Shown here: in pieces, positions 45,622 through 55,825 of the stretch
How the letters are laid out: each line of letters begins with the position of its first letter
How positions within the stretch are numbered: position 1 is the first letter of the stretch
Assembly: GCA_016710985.1 (NCBI GenBank)
Contig: JADJTX010000004.1
Span: forward strand, 206,475 to 270,474
Direction of reading: 5' to 3'
DNA length: 64,000 nucleotides
Source: Ignavibacteria bacterium
GTDB taxonomy: Bacteria; Bacteroidota; Ignavibacteria; Tepidaquicellales; Tepidaquicellaceae
Notes under the pieces: generated by a model
Database searches by the model: none
What the model was told of the DNA's origin: nothing
Seen by the model: the letters and a program-made list of their open reading frames with translations, nothing else
Translations under genes and position numbers: made by a program

Positions 45622-46964
45622 ATGCCGGAAACTACAACCCCTGTAATACCTCCACCAATACCAGTGAAGAAGAAAAAGAAAAAAAGCAGGAAAAAGCTTT
45701 TATGGATAATTGGACTGTTGCTTGTTGTAATTATTGTAATTGCAGTAATAATTTCAGGTGGCAAGGAAGAATTAATAACAGTCCAGACTGAAAAGATAAT
45801 GAAAAGAAACATTACTCAGATAGTTACTGCTACAGGTAAAATTCAGTCATAGACAGAAGTCAATATAAGTGCAGAAGTAAGCGGTGAAATAGTATCTCTT
45901 CCTTTTAAAGAAGGTGATGATGTGAAAAAAAATGACCTTGTTGTCAAGATCAAACAGGAAGCATACACTCCTGAGATTCAGCAGCAGAATGCCGCCATTG
46001 AGGTAGCGGAAAGTAATATCGCGATAAATGAAGTTGCGCTTAAAAGGGCTCAGCAGGAATTTGACAGACTTGATCAGTTAATTAAAAAGGGACTTGCCAC
46101 GCAAAGTGAGCTTGATAATGCGCAGAATAATATTGACCAGGCACTTGCAACACTGAATTCAAACAGAGCTCAGGTGAATCAACAAAAGACCGGTCTTTCA
46201 CGAATCAGATATGATATTTCAAAAACTACAATTTATTCTCCAATTAACGGAACAGTTACTCAATTGAACAATGAATTAGGCGAAAAGGTATTAGGTACGA
46301 TTTCAAATCAAGGCTCTAACATTATGACGATCTCAGACTTGTCAAAAATGGAATGCCAGGTTGAAGTAGGTGAAACTGATGTTACAATGGTAAACTTAGG
46401 TGATACAGCCAAAATAGAAATTGATGCATTTCCTGATAAAGTATTTACGGATATGTATATGAGATTGCAAATACTGCAACAACAACAGGTTCTAATACTC
46501 AGGATGCTGTAATTAATTTTATTGTAAAGATCAGAATTTTGAATAATGAAGTTGACCTGAGACCCGGAATGAGCTGCACAGTTGACATAGAAGTTGAAAA
46601 GAGAAATGATGTTGTTTCAGTCCCTATTCAATCTGTCACTACTAGAGAAGAAAACAGGGAAGGGGGAATTTCGAAAGAAGCCGAGAATGAGAACATGAAA
46701 AGGGAATCAGAGGAAAGACTGAACAAAAAAATAAAACCTAAAGAAGTTATTTTTGTAATTGATAACAAAGAGGCAAGAAAACATGATGTGAAAACAGGGA
46801 TCAGCGATGATTCTTACATTGAAATACTTGAAGGAGCGCAGGTAGATCAGGAAGTAATAAAGGGAAGTTTTAAAGCGATAAATAAAGAGCTCGAAGACAG
46901 TTCACTTGTGAAAGTAGACAATGAAATAAAGAAAAAGAAATTCAAATCCGGCGATGATGAATAA
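45622..46964 (+). CDS. MacA/HlyD-type periplasmic adaptor, in-frame TAG and frameshift
   Basis: Adaptor that bridges the inner-membrane transporter and TolC channel. Pro/Lys-rich N-tail, one membrane helix (about 32-50), then a barrel-sandwich, coiled-coil and beta-barrel. TAG at 45850-45852 interrupts the first barrel-sandwich strand (ATGKIQS then TEVNISAEVSGEIVSLPFKEG). From there the same frame continues through NQQKTGLSRIRYDISKTTIYS. Near 46450 a base is missing: GYVYEIANTATTTGSNTQDA, then VINFIVKI, is read in the next frame to 46964. Joined length is about 447 aa. The C-terminal extension is Lys/Glu-rich. Two independent breaks in one gene. Confidence 0.85.
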
Positions 46965-46985
46965 ACTGCATAAAATAATTTCTTA

Positions 46986-47720
46986 ATGGAAAACTTATTA
47001 ATTGAAATAAAAAACATCACTAAACTTTATATAATGGGTACGGAAGAACTGTATGCATTAAAAGGTGTAAATGTTAATATAAAAAAGAATGAATATGTAG
47101 CCATCATGGGACCATCCGGTTCCGGTAAATCAACTTTAATGAACATACTTGGTTGTCTGGATACGCCTTCAAGCGGTGAATATCATCTTAACGGAAAGAA
47201 CGTGAGTGAAATGGATGATGATGAGCTTGCAGAGATCAGGAACAGGGAGATTGGATTTGTTTTCCAGACTTTTAATCTTCTTGCAAGAAGTGATGCATTG
47301 CATAATGTTGAGCTCCCGTTAATTTACAGAGGACTTTCCAAGGCTGACAGGATTGAAAAAGCTGAAGAAGCATTATACAATGTAGGGCTGGAAGACAGAA
47401 TGAAGCATAAGCCCAATGAGCTCTCGGGAGGACAGAGACAGAGAGTGGCAATAGCAAGAGCATTGGTAAATGATCCTTCCATAATTTTAGCAGATGAACC
47501 TACAGGAAATCTTGACTCAAAGACAGGTGATGAGATCATGGCTTTACTTGAAGAGCTTAACCTAAAGGGAAATACGATCATTATTGTAACACATGAAGAA
47601 GAAGTAGCCCAGCACGCTCACAGAGTCATAAAGATCCGTGACGGTATGATTGAAAGTGATACACTCAGTAAAAAAGGATTGGAACTGTCAGAGAAGAAAG
47701 AAATCTTAATAGAAGGCTGA
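46986..47720 (+). CDS. MacB/LolD-type ABC transporter ATP-binding protein
   Basis: 244-aa ATPase that powers the two FtsX-type permeases after it. MGPSGSGKSTLMNILG (Walker A), FVFQTFNLL (Q-loop), LSGGQRQRVAIARAL (signature), ILADEPTGNLD (Walker B) and VTHEEEVA (H-loop) are intact. It is the only gene besides the TolC gene in this five-gene operon that is not broken. MacB systems export macrolides, lipopeptides or toxins; the substrate here is unknown. Only one base separates it from the next gene. Confidence 0.92.
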   Translation: MENLLIEIKNITKLYIMGTEELYALKGVNVNIKKNEYVAIMGPSGSGKSTLMNILGCLDTPSSGEYHLNGKNVSEMDDDELAEIRNREIGFVFQTFNLLARSDALHNVELPLIYRGLSKADRIEKAEEALYNVGLEDRMKHKPNELSGGQRQRVAIARALVNDPSIILADEPTGNLDSKTGDEIMALLEELNLKGNTIIIVTHEEEVAQHAHRVIKIRDGMIESDTLSKKGLELSEKKEILIEG

Positions 47721-47721
47721 T

Positions 47722-48949
47722 ATGAATTTACTTGCCGAAATAAAAGAGAATATAATAATCTCCTACAAGGCTATTACCGCCAACAAACTGCGCTCTTTCC
47801 TTGCTACGCTTGGAATCGTAATAGGAATAACATCAGTAACTCTTATGCAGACTGCAATTGAAGGGATAAACCAGGCTTTTGAAAAAAGCATTTCGGCAAT
47901 CCGGGGCTGATGTTTTGTTTGTACAGAAGTTTGAATGGTTTGGAAAAGAAGACTGGTCATTTTACAGGAACAGGAAAGACATCACAATGGCTCAATATGA
48001 TTATCTCAACAGAAATTCTCAAACAGCTTCCATTATGTGCCCATCGGTCGGAGGAAACAGAACACTGAAGTATAGTGATCTTGTTCTTGAAAATGTTTTC
48101 ATACTGGGCACGACCTATGAGTATCAGACAACTTTCGGGCTAAACATTGAAGAAGGAAGATTCTTTACACAGAGAGAATCTGATGGCGGATATCCTGTCT
48201 GTGTGATCGGGACAGAAATCAAAAATGCATTCTTTGAAAATGCTAATCCTATCGGAAAGACGATCAAAATCGGTTCGTATTCTTTCAGGATAATTGGTGT
48301 GGTCGAAAAGCAGGGGAGTCTTCTTGGTCTGTTCAGCATGGACAACCGTGTGATAATACCAATTAATAAATTTTTCGGATTGTTCGGCGGGAAAAGAGGA
48401 CTCAGCATTAATGTCAAAGCCGCAGACATAAAAGAAATGGATGACGCAAAAGAAGAAATAATCTCAATCATGAGGAAAGCAAGAAAAGTACCTTATGGGG
48501 TAAGAGATGATTTCGGAGTAAATCAGCAGGAAGCATTTAAGACGACTTTTGAAAGTCTGACATCTTTAATAAAAATTATCGGAACATTAATAACTTCTTT
48601 ATCACTTATAGTAGGTTCTGTAGGTATTGCAAACATAATGTTTGTATCAGTTAAAGAAAGAACCAAAGAGATAGGAATCAGAAAAGCAATTGGAGCAAAA
48701 CGCAGGACAATTTTATTCCAGTTCTTAATCGAGTCCATTTCTATTTGTCTTCTCGGAGGAATCATAGGAATCCTGATTTCATTTCCTATAAGTCTGCTGA
48801 TAAATGCTTTTGTCCTGCCAACGGCGATGCCGTTGTGGGTAATTTTTCTGGCGCTGTTTGTTTCAATTGTGTTCGGTGTCCTTGCAGGATTTTTCCCTGC
48901 ATATAATGCAGCTAAAATGGATCCTGTAGATTCACTTAGATATGAATAA
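47722..48949 (+). CDS. MacB-like FtsX permease 1, frameshifted
   Basis: Inner-membrane permease, four membrane helices with a large periplasmic MacB core domain between helices 1 and 2. The N-terminal piece 47722-47910 has KLRSFLATLGIVIGITSVTL. The rest, in another frame from about 47879, runs through GADVLFVQKFEWF, VCVIGTEIKNAFF, NPIGKTIKIG, GIANIMFVSVKERTKEIGIRKAIGA and FFPAYNAAKMDPVDSLRYE to 48949. A +1 change near 47900 (CC where one C is expected) splits it. Joined length is about 409 aa. Confidence 0.87.
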
Positions 48950-49014
48950 AGTATCAGGTATTGGGTATTGAGTATTCAGTATTGGGTATTGAGTATTGGG
49001 TATTAGGTTTTAGG
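48950..49014. repeat. Heptamer tandem repeat (GGGTATT/GAGTATT)
   Basis: About eight copies of GGGTATT, GAGTATT or CAGTATT right after the first permease stop. This separates the two permease genes by 141 bp and is the only such tract between 26 and 63 kb. Confidence 0.92.
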
Positions 49015-49090
49015 TCATACTAGAGTTAAAATTAATTTACAGAAGATAATAATTTCTCCATAATATTCATTAACATTATAATAATCTCAA

Positions 49091-50324
49091 TTGCCTTTAT
49101 CAGAATTATTAAGAATATCGTTTAATACATTAAGAGCTAACAAGCTTAGAGCTGCGTTGACCTTATCCGGTATCATCATTGGGGTATTCTCTATCATTGC
49201 CATTATGACTCTTCTAAACGCGTTACAGGCAGGTATAGAAGGCGGCTTGAGTGAATTGGGAAGCAATACATTTCAGATTCAGAAATTTCCTGCCATTCAG
49301 GTTGGTGGTCCGGGCGGGAACAGAAAATACAGAAACAGACCGGATATTACTTACGAACAGGGGATACGCCTTATGGATAAAGCTACAATGTATAAATATA
49401 TCTCGCTTGAAGATTATATATATCAGAAGACTCTCAAGACATCTAAAGAAACTACAAATCCAAATTATTATGTCGGCGGAGTATTACCTACTTACCTTGA
49501 ATGTAATAACAGATCGGTTCAATACGGCAGATTTATTACAGAAGTTGATCTCATAAATAATAACAGGGTTGCTGTAATTGGTATGGATGGTGTGGATAAA
49601 CTTTTTCCTAATGTAGATCCTATCGGGAAATATATAACCATAGATAACAGTGAGTTTCAGGTTATCGGTGTTTTTGAAAAAAAGGGAGAAGGCTTTGGCT
49701 CCAGTAATGACAATTTTGCACTGTTGCCTATTACAACTATACAGCAGATCTATGGTAAAAATAACAGATCAATAAACATTGCAATACAGGCACCCAGTAA
49801 GGAAACATACAATGAATGTGTTGAAAATGTAATTAGTGTAATGCGGACAATCCGGAAGGACAAACCGGGTGAACCTGACAGCTTTGAAATTTATTCAAAC
49901 GAATCACTGATCAGTCAGGTCAACAGTTTTACAGTGTATTTTAAATACGGTGCAGGTTTTATTTCTTTCATTGCTATGCTTGCTGCGGGAGTCGGCATCA
50001 TGAATATAATGCTTGTGTCTGTTACTGAAAGAACAAAAGAGATCGGGATCAGAAAGGCAATAGGCGCAAACAATAAAAAGTGTTCTCATGCAGTTTCTTA
50101 TAGAAGCAATTATTCTATGTGAATTCGGAGGGATAATCGGAATTTTCCTTGGCGTGCTGACAGGAAACTTAGTCGGGCTGTATCTCAGCAGTCCCGTTGT
50201 AATACCGTATGACTGGGTGATCATAGGGCTTGTTGTATGTTCAGTCGTTGGAATTGTTTTCGGCGTTTACCCCGCTTACAAAGCTGCAAAGCTTAATCCT
50301 ATCGATGCATTGAGATACGAGTAA
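49091..50324 (+). CDS. MacB-like FtsX permease 2, frameshifted
   Basis: Second permease of the operon, same architecture: LRAALTLSGIIIGVFSIIAIM (helix 1), periplasmic core with AVIGMDGVDKLF and DPIGKYITID, then GVGIMNIMLVSVTERTKEIG with IRKAIGA, and in another frame VLMQFLIEAIILCEFGGIIG up to YPAYKAAKLNPIDALRYE. The main frame ends at 50122; the second runs to 50324. A +1 change in an A5 run near 50075 explains this. Joined length is about 411 aa. Start TTG 49091. Probably forms a heterodimer with permease 1 (inference). Confidence 0.87.
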
Positions 50325-50567
50325 ACATTATCATCTCACTTCCGTCCAAAATAAAAAACCTGCCACGAATTTCACGAATGATCTCGAATTAAGAAGTATT
50401 ATCACTAAATTTTTAAACAGAATTAACATAAATTTATTTTGGATAGCATAAGCATAACATTAAGATGGATTTAGAGGTTGATTTAGAAAGACTCGATACT
50501 GTTCCAAATATTTTTCAAATTTTGGACAGCGATGTAATCATCTCAATCATTATGAATTACAAACCTT

Positions 50568-51557
50568 TCAGGAAGTCAGCTCTGTTATAAACTTCTTTAA
50601 TTTTTTATCATCAATTTTATCTTCCAGTGTTTTCATATTTGCCAGTGCTTTCGGGATTTTTTTCAGAACATTCCCGTCATTCCTTTTCACATTTAAATAT
50701 GAGTAACTGCCCAGCATCTGTAACAGTCTCAGAAAAACAAAAAAATAATAGTATCTGATGAACTCCTCTTTGTCAACATTGACATAATTATTTAATTCAC
50801 TCAGATAATGGGTCATCAAAATTTTTCTATCTTCTTCACTAATGTTAATGCTGCCTGAATAAAGAAAGGATGCAAGGTCATAATGTAAAGGACCCTTTCT
50901 GCCTGACTGGTAGTCAATATAATAAAGCCGGTTATCCTTTATCATAATGTTTCTGGGCTGAAAATCCCTGTATAAGAAAAAATCATTGCGTACTCTTTTT
51001 AAAATATTTTCCGAAATTTCAATTATGTATCTATAGAACTCATTGTCGAAATTCTTTTCAATAGTAGTCATGAGATAATAATCACTGAATTTTCCAAGGT
51101 CTGATTCTATTACTTCAACATTAAACTCATTTGTCTGATAGCAAAAACTATAATCTAATTTATCTTTAGCTTCTATCTGAAATTTAACAAGATCAGTTAA
51201 AGCCTGTTTATAGTAACTTAAATGCTGTGCAACGGGGGAACCTGTAATCAGGTTGAATAACGTTGTGTCCCCTAAGTCCTTTTCAAGATAAAATAAATTA
51301 TCATCCGAAACTCTTACTATCTCAGGGACATTAAATCCCAGATCAATAAAGGTTTCCGTAAATTTGATGAAAGCAAGATTCTCTTTTATGTTATCATTGT
51401 AGATCCCTATCAGTGATTTACCGTCAATATTTATTCTGAATATCTTTCGTTCAGAAGCATCAGCTTTTAGATCCATTATTGTGTCCGGATTTTTCCCGAA
51501 CTCCTTAAATATTAATTCCTGTAATGTGTTCAGTATTATTTCCCGTTGATAAGACAT
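50568..51557 (-). CDS. Phosphotransferase of the APH/choline-kinase fold
   Basis: 329-aa kinase-like protein. YRDFQPRNIMI is the Brenner/catalytic loop (Asp as base, Asn for metal) and YYIDYQSGRKGPLHYDLAS is the DFG-like metal-binding segment. The N-lobe has a glycine-poor loop (LKADASERKIFRI). Its resemblance to the cell-wall sugar kinase (AmgK-like) and aminoglycoside phosphotransferase group is structural only; the substrate cannot be named. It lies 18 bases downstream of the epimerase gene on the same strand, so the two are likely one operon. Confidence 0.8.
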   Translation of the reverse strand: MSYQREIILNTLQELIFKEFGKNPDTIMDLKADASERKIFRINIDGKSLIGIYNDNIKENLAFIKFTETFIDLGFNVPEIVRVSDDNLFYLEKDLGDTTLFNLITGSPVAQHLSYYKQALTDLVKFQIEAKDKLDYSFCYQTNEFNVEVIESDLGKFSDYYLMTTIEKNFDNEFYRYIIEISENILKRVRNDFFLYRDFQPRNIMIKDNRLYYIDYQSGRKGPLHYDLASFLYSGSINISEEDRKILMTHYLSELNNYVNVDKEEFIRYYYFFVFLRLLQMLGSYSYLNVKRNDGNVLKKIPKALANMKTLEDKIDDKKLKKFITELTS

Positions 51558-51575
51558 ATAGATACTTTGAATAAA

Positions 51576-52511
51576 TTATTTTGAAGACAGCAAATCAGTC
51601 AAAGCGCTTTTTAATTCAGGGAAGCCGAATTTAAATCCTGAATCCAGCGCTTTTTGAGGATATACTCTCTGGCCTGTTGTTAAATTTTTTGCAAACTCTC
51701 CGATCACAATACGCAAAATAAATTCAGGAACCGGCAGTATGATTTTAATATTTAATATTTCACCTAAAGTTTTTGTAAAATCTTTATTTGTTAAAGGAAA
51801 AGGTGAAGTCCCGTTTACGGCTCCGGACAGGTTTCTGTTCTCAATAGAATAAATGTATAACCTTACAATGTCATCAATATGTATCCATGACATCCATTGA
51901 TTTCCCGAACCCTGGTAAGCACCGAATTTAAATTTAAACGGTGACAAAAATTCTTTCAGAGCTCCTCCGGTTTTGTCAAGAACAATACCGGTTCTTACGG
52001 TTACAACTCTGACATCGAACTGAGTTGCCTTATTAGCTTCATTTTCCCAATCCCGGCAGAGATTTGCAAGAAAATCATTCCCGGTATCGGATTCTTCATT
52101 AATTTTTTCATCGCCCCGGAATCCATAAATGCCAACACCGGAAGCATTTATAAGACACTCAGGTCTTTTTTTACAAACTTTAATCGTGTCAACTAATAAC
52201 TTAGTTGTTTCAATTCTGCTGTTATAAATTTCTTTCTTGTATTCGTCTGACCATCTTTTACCGGCAACATTTGAACCTGCAAGATTGATTATAGTATCGG
52301 AATCCTCGACTAAATCACGTAACTTATAAGGATCATTAAAATTAGACCAGTCAAATTCCTGAACGGTATAATCCCGTTTAAAAAGTTTTTCTGCTTTACC
52401 AGGATTCCGGGAGATTATTTTAACCGAAGCTCCGGATTCACACAGCTTATTTACTATCCAAGTGCCTATTAACCCGGTAGCACCAGTAATCAAAATTGTT
52501 CTATCAATCAT
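51576..52511 (-). CDS. TIGR01777/YfcH-type NAD(P)-dependent epimerase family protein
   Basis: 311-aa extended short-chain dehydrogenase. ILITGATGLIGTWIV binds the nucleotide. NLAGSNVAGKRWSDEYKKEI, SRIETTKLLVDTI, SGVGIYG, GNQWMSWIHIDDIVRLY and VNGTSPFPLTNKDFTKTL are diagnostic of the family, and the C-terminal DUF1731 part ends QKALDSGFKFGFPELKSAL. The reaction is unknown. First gene of a two-gene operon with the kinase-like gene. Start ATG 52511. Confidence 0.9.
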   Translation of the reverse strand: MIDRTILITGATGLIGTWIVNKLCESGASVKIISRNPGKAEKLFKRDYTVQEFDWSNFNDPYKLRDLVEDSDTIINLAGSNVAGKRWSDEYKKEIYNSRIETTKLLVDTIKVCKKRPECLINASGVGIYGFRGDEKINEESDTGNDFLANLCRDWENEANKATQFDVRVVTVRTGIVLDKTGGALKEFLSPFKFKFGAYQGSGNQWMSWIHIDDIVRLYIYSIENRNLSGAVNGTSPFPLTNKDFTKTLGEILNIKIILPVPEFILRIVIGEFAKNLTTGQRVYPQKALDSGFKFGFPELKSALTDLLSSK

Positions 52512-52648
52512 TGTATGTTTTGATGGATAATTTAGGTTTATATATCATTTTAAAAAATAAACTTATAATTACCTTAAAACATATTCTTATTGTATTATGT
52601 ACAGGATAAATGTTTCAAATTAAAAATTAAAAAAGAAAGGAATACAAC

Positions 52649-53359
52649 TTGAGTAAAAATCTATTTTCAAAATCAATAAGAACATTTTTTGCAGTTAGTC
52701 TTTGCATTTTTACATTATCTTTATTCTCGGGGTGCAGCGATGATGATAATCCAATTTCACCGACACTAACTTCATATCTTTCAGTTATGCATGCTTCTCC
52801 GAATGCTCCTAATGTAGATATACTATTCGGCAATACAATAATTGAATCAAACGTAGCTTATTCCGGTTTGCTTCCATACCAGAGCGTCACAGGAAATGCT
52901 GTAACAAGACTCAGAATAAACGTAACAGGAACAAGTACATCTGTCATTGATACGGCTCTTTATCTTGAGAATGGAAAAAGTTATTCAGTATTCGCTTATG
53001 ATTCAGTTTCGAAAATCAAACCTCTTTTTTTAACAGATGATCTTACATCACCGGGCAGCACAAATGCAAATGCCAGGTTAATTCATTTGTCACCAAATGG
53101 ACCGACGGTCGATGTAGGTGTCACAGGAAAAGCTGATTGGTTCCCATTCTATTCATTCAGTGAATACTCAAACTTCAGGCCTGTAACAAGCGGGACGTAT
53201 GCAGATCTGAGTGTTTACCTGGCAGGTACATCCAATGTTATTTATGCCATGTCTGACGTTACTTTTTCAGCAGGAAAAATTTATACGATTGTTGCAGAAG
53301 GATTTGCAGGTGCTTCCGGCAGTCAGGCATTCAAACTTTTTGTTTACCCCAACAACTGA
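52649..53359 (+). CDS. DUF4397 lipoprotein 1
   Basis: 236 aa. Lipoprotein signal with lipobox LFSGC (Cys about 29), followed by SDDDNPISPT, an acidic start after the Cys as in surface-exposed lipoproteins of Bacteroidota. DUF4397 domain from about 40: YLSVMHASPNAPNVDILF, ARLIHLSPNGPTVDV and YADLSVYLAGTSNVIYAMSDV. Function unknown. Start TTG 52649 with AAAGGAA upstream. Paralogue of the gene at 53823. Confidence 0.88.
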   Translation: MSKNLFSKSIRTFFAVSLCIFTLSLFSGCSDDDNPISPTLTSYLSVMHASPNAPNVDILFGNTIIESNVAYSGLLPYQSVTGNAVTRLRINVTGTSTSVIDTALYLENGKSYSVFAYDSVSKIKPLFLTDDLTSPGSTNANARLIHLSPNGPTVDVGVTGKADWFPFYSFSEYSNFRPVTSGTYADLSVYLAGTSNVIYAMSDVTFSAGKIYTIVAEGFAGASGSQAFKLFVYPNN

Positions 53360-53377
53360 TAACTGATTAAATTAAAT

Positions 53378-53407
53378 ACTAAAAGTCCGCTTAATGCGGA
53401 CTTTTTA
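53378..53407 (+). terminator. Rho-independent terminator
   Basis: AAAAGTCCGC/GCGGACTTTT stem, 5-base loop and T5. Confidence 0.92.
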
Positions 53408-53456
53408 GTTTGCAGTAAAAATCTTTATAACTTATTTACACTGCAAAAATTTTTTT

Positions 53457-53625
53457 AGAACACGGATAACACCGATTTAACTGATTTTGCGGATAGTCTA
53501 AACAAAATTATAAGGAGCAATAAATTTTCTTTTAAATTGAAAAAATAATTTTACTTAGTTATTTAAAGTTTTAGTATTCATTTCAAAAATCCGTTATTCT
53601 TCCTTTGATCAGCACATCCGTGTTC
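53457..53625. repeat. Imperfect inverted-repeat element (ACACGGATAACAC family), copy 2
   Basis: Lies in the 463-bp gap between the two DUF4397 genes. Left end AGAACACGGATAACACCG...GCGGATAG, right end AAAATCCGTTATTC...AGCACATCCGTGTTCC. Related to 43861-44023. Next to it, ATAACTCTTCATAACGCTTCATAACTT (53632-53658) is a small 11-bp tandem repeat. No gene is seen in the gap. Confidence 0.6.
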
Positions 53626-53822
53626 CTTTTTCATAACTCTTCATAACGCTTCATAACTTGCTATGATTATTAATATTTTATTAAATCTAAATTATAATTA
53701 TTTTTAATATCAGAAATTCAATACAGAATAAAATTAGAATTATTTTTTAACCCGCATCTTCAGGGAAACTATTTCTTTTGAGGAAATAAATTTAAATTAA
53801 ATTAACTGAAAGGTACACAACT

Positions 53823-54551
53823 TTGAAAAAAAATCTACAATTTAAAGGTATCAGACGCTTATTGCTTCTAAGCTTTGCGATTCTGTCTTTGAGCATACTA
53901 CACGGATGCAGTGAAGATGATTCAAGTCCGACCGGTCCGACAGCACAGACAGCATTTTTATCTTTTGTAAATGCATCACCTGACTCACCAAATATTGATC
54001 TTTACATTGGGAATGCGCTTGTCCAGGCTAACATCCCTTATTTGGGAAAACTTCCTTATTTAACTTTTAATGCCGGCAATAATCAGATCGTAGTAAGAAT
54101 CTCAGGTACGACTGATACTTTGATCAATATAAATTCCGTTTTACAGAATTCCACTTTTTACTCACTATTTGTCATTGATTCGCTTGCAGACATTCAGCCT
54201 GTTTTATTTACTGATAATCTTACTGCTCCTGGTGTGGGTAATTGTAAAGTTAGATTTATGAATCTTTCTCCGAACTCACAAATCTTAAGTCTTCAGGCGG
54301 AAGGCACTTCGCTGCCATGGTTTCCATTCTATGAATTTCCTCCGGATCCGGCTTCCGCAGACTATAATTTTTCAGCGATCGCACCGGGATTATATAATTT
54401 AGACTTGCTGGTTGCAGGTACTTCAAATGTTCTTTACACACTGCCGAATATCGCGTTGACTCAGGGGACTATATACACAATATTTGCCAATGGATTTCAG
54501 GGGGGCTCAGGAACACAGTCGCTTGGTCTGACTATTATTGAAAATAATTAA
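53823..54551 (+). CDS. DUF4397 lipoprotein 2
   Basis: 242 aa. Lipobox SILHGC (Cys about 29), then SEDDSSPTGPT, again acidic after the Cys. DUF4397: FLSFVNASPDSPNIDLYI, RFMNLSPNSQIL and YNLDLLVAGTSNVLYTLPNI. Same length and layout as the lipoprotein at 52649, so a tandem duplication with divergence. Start TTG 53823. Confidence 0.88.
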   Translation: MKKNLQFKGIRRLLLLSFAILSLSILHGCSEDDSSPTGPTAQTAFLSFVNASPDSPNIDLYIGNALVQANIPYLGKLPYLTFNAGNNQIVVRISGTTDTLININSVLQNSTFYSLFVIDSLADIQPVLFTDNLTAPGVGNCKVRFMNLSPNSQILSLQAEGTSLPWFPFYEFPPDPASADYNFSAIAPGLYNLDLLVAGTSNVLYTLPNIALTQGTIYTIFANGFQGGSGTQSLGLTIIENN

Positions 54552-54562
54552 TGATTGTATAA

Positions 54563-54597
54563 AGTTGTCAGATCTTATTCAAACAGATCTGACAACT
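54563..54597. terminator. Bidirectional terminator hairpin
   Basis: Perfect 13-bp stem AGTTGTCAGATCT/AGATCTGACAACT between convergent stops of DUF4397 lipoprotein 2 and truA; weak T-run. Confidence 0.72.
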
Positions 54598-54598
54598 A

Positions 54599-55345
54599 TT
54601 ATTTATAGTAAATTTTTTCAAGGAAGAGTCCCGAAGGCGGTGCTGTAAATTTTGAGGGCTCGTTTGAATAGTTATCAAGGTAATATTTGATTTTTTCTTT
54701 GCTGATGTTGCCTCTTCCAACTTCAACTAAACTTCCTGTAATTCTTCTTACCATCTTCCATAAAAAATGTGAAGCTTTCAGCTTAATTAAAATTAGTTCA
54801 TCGTCTTCGCTTACATCTATATTTTCAACCAGTACTTTAGTTGATTTGTTTTCTTCATCAGGCTCTGAAAATGAAAGGAAGTCTTTCATTCCTGACATCA
54901 GCTCAGAAGCTTTTTTCATTTCGGTTACATCAAGCTTGTCTTTTATCCACCAGACATATTTTTTTTCAAACGCAGTTCTTCTTTTTGAAATTCTGTATAA
55001 ATACTGTCTTGAAACTGCGGAATGCCTTGCATGAAATTTACTGTCAGCTTTTTCAATTTTAAGTATGTTTATATCTGAAGGCAGTTCATCATTTATTTTA
55101 AAATTCAGAATGTGCGGGGCAAGCATAGTATTACATTCAATATGCGCTACCTGTTCAATGGCATGCACGCCGCTGTCAGTTCGTCCCGAACCCTGCAGAT
55201 CAATGAGCTTGTTTTCACCCTTTGTCTTTTTAAATGCAGACTCAATTGATTTTATTAAAGTCCCCTGTACTGACTTTGCATTATTTTGTTTTTGCCAGCC
55301 GGAATAGTTAGTTCCGTCATATTCAATAAACAGCTTAAGTTTCAT
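54599..55345 (-). CDS. truA: tRNA pseudouridine synthase A
   Basis: Converts uridines 38-40 of the tRNA anticodon arm to pseudouridine. FIEYDGTNYSGWQKQ, GSGRTDSGVHA (the conserved Asp is the nucleophile) and ASHFLWKMVRRITGSLVEVG are conserved; 248 aa is normal. It overlaps the end of the DoxX gene by 11 bases, so the two share an mRNA. Start ATG 55345. Confidence 0.93.
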   Translation of the reverse strand: MKLKLFIEYDGTNYSGWQKQNNAKSVQGTLIKSIESAFKKTKGENKLIDLQGSGRTDSGVHAIEQVAHIECNTMLAPHILNFKINDELPSDINILKIEKADSKFHARHSAVSRQYLYRISKRRTAFEKKYVWWIKDKLDVTEMKKASELMSGMKDFLSFSEPDEENKSTKVLVENIDVSEDDELILIKLKASHFLWKMVRRITGSLVEVGRGNISKEKIKYYLDNYSNEPSKFTAPPSGLFLEKIYYK

Positions 55346-55769
55346 TCCTTCTTTTCCTGTACTTTAAATATTCATCCAGGCTGAATTTTCCCGGTCCAAT
55401 GATAAACATAGAAATAAACAGTATTACAAGCATCATGGGATACGCTATCTTGCTCCATGGGTCAAGATTTTTCAAATGAACAGAAGTGGCAACGATCATA
55501 TTAAATGCTAAAAGAAAAGTTGCGGGTCTGTAAAGAAATCCGATTATAAGAAACATAGGAACAAAGAACTCAGTAAACGCAGCTATGAATCCCCAGACTT
55601 CCGGCAGGAATGTGATACCGAAATTTGACATTGACCCGCCTAATCTTTTCCACAAATCCGGACCTGCAGTAATTTTACCCAGACCGTGAATGAAAATAAA
55701 AATCAGTCCGACACCAATACGTAATAACAGTATCCCGTAATCTGAAAATCTGCTTAGTGAATTATTCAT
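55335..55769 (-). CDS. DoxX family membrane protein
   Basis: 144 aa, four membrane helices (about 10-30, 48-75, 80-100, 105-125). GILLLRIGVGLIFIFIHGLGKI and FTEFFVPMFLIIGFLYRPATF match DoxX. The role is uncertain (redox-linked membrane proteins in some species). Overlaps the truA start by 11 bases. Start ATG 55769. Confidence 0.87.
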   Translation of the reverse strand: MNNSLSRFSDYGILLLRIGVGLIFIFIHGLGKITAGPDLWKRLGGSMSNFGITFLPEVWGFIAAFTEFFVPMFLIIGFLYRPATFLLAFNMIVATSVHLKNLDPWSKIAYPMMLVILFISMFIIGPGKFSLDEYLKYRKRRNET

Positions 55770-55825
55770 GTTGTAAATTTAGGTTTTTATATGAATGACT
55801 GTGAGATATAATCCCGTGTGGATAG

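Noticed and set aside
50465..50590. Short plus-strand ORF of 41 codons starting MDLEVDLERLDTVPNIF
   Set aside because: No recognisable family, overlaps the kinase-like gene on the other strand by 23 bases, no ribosome-binding site. Could be a remnant, but not supportable as a gene.
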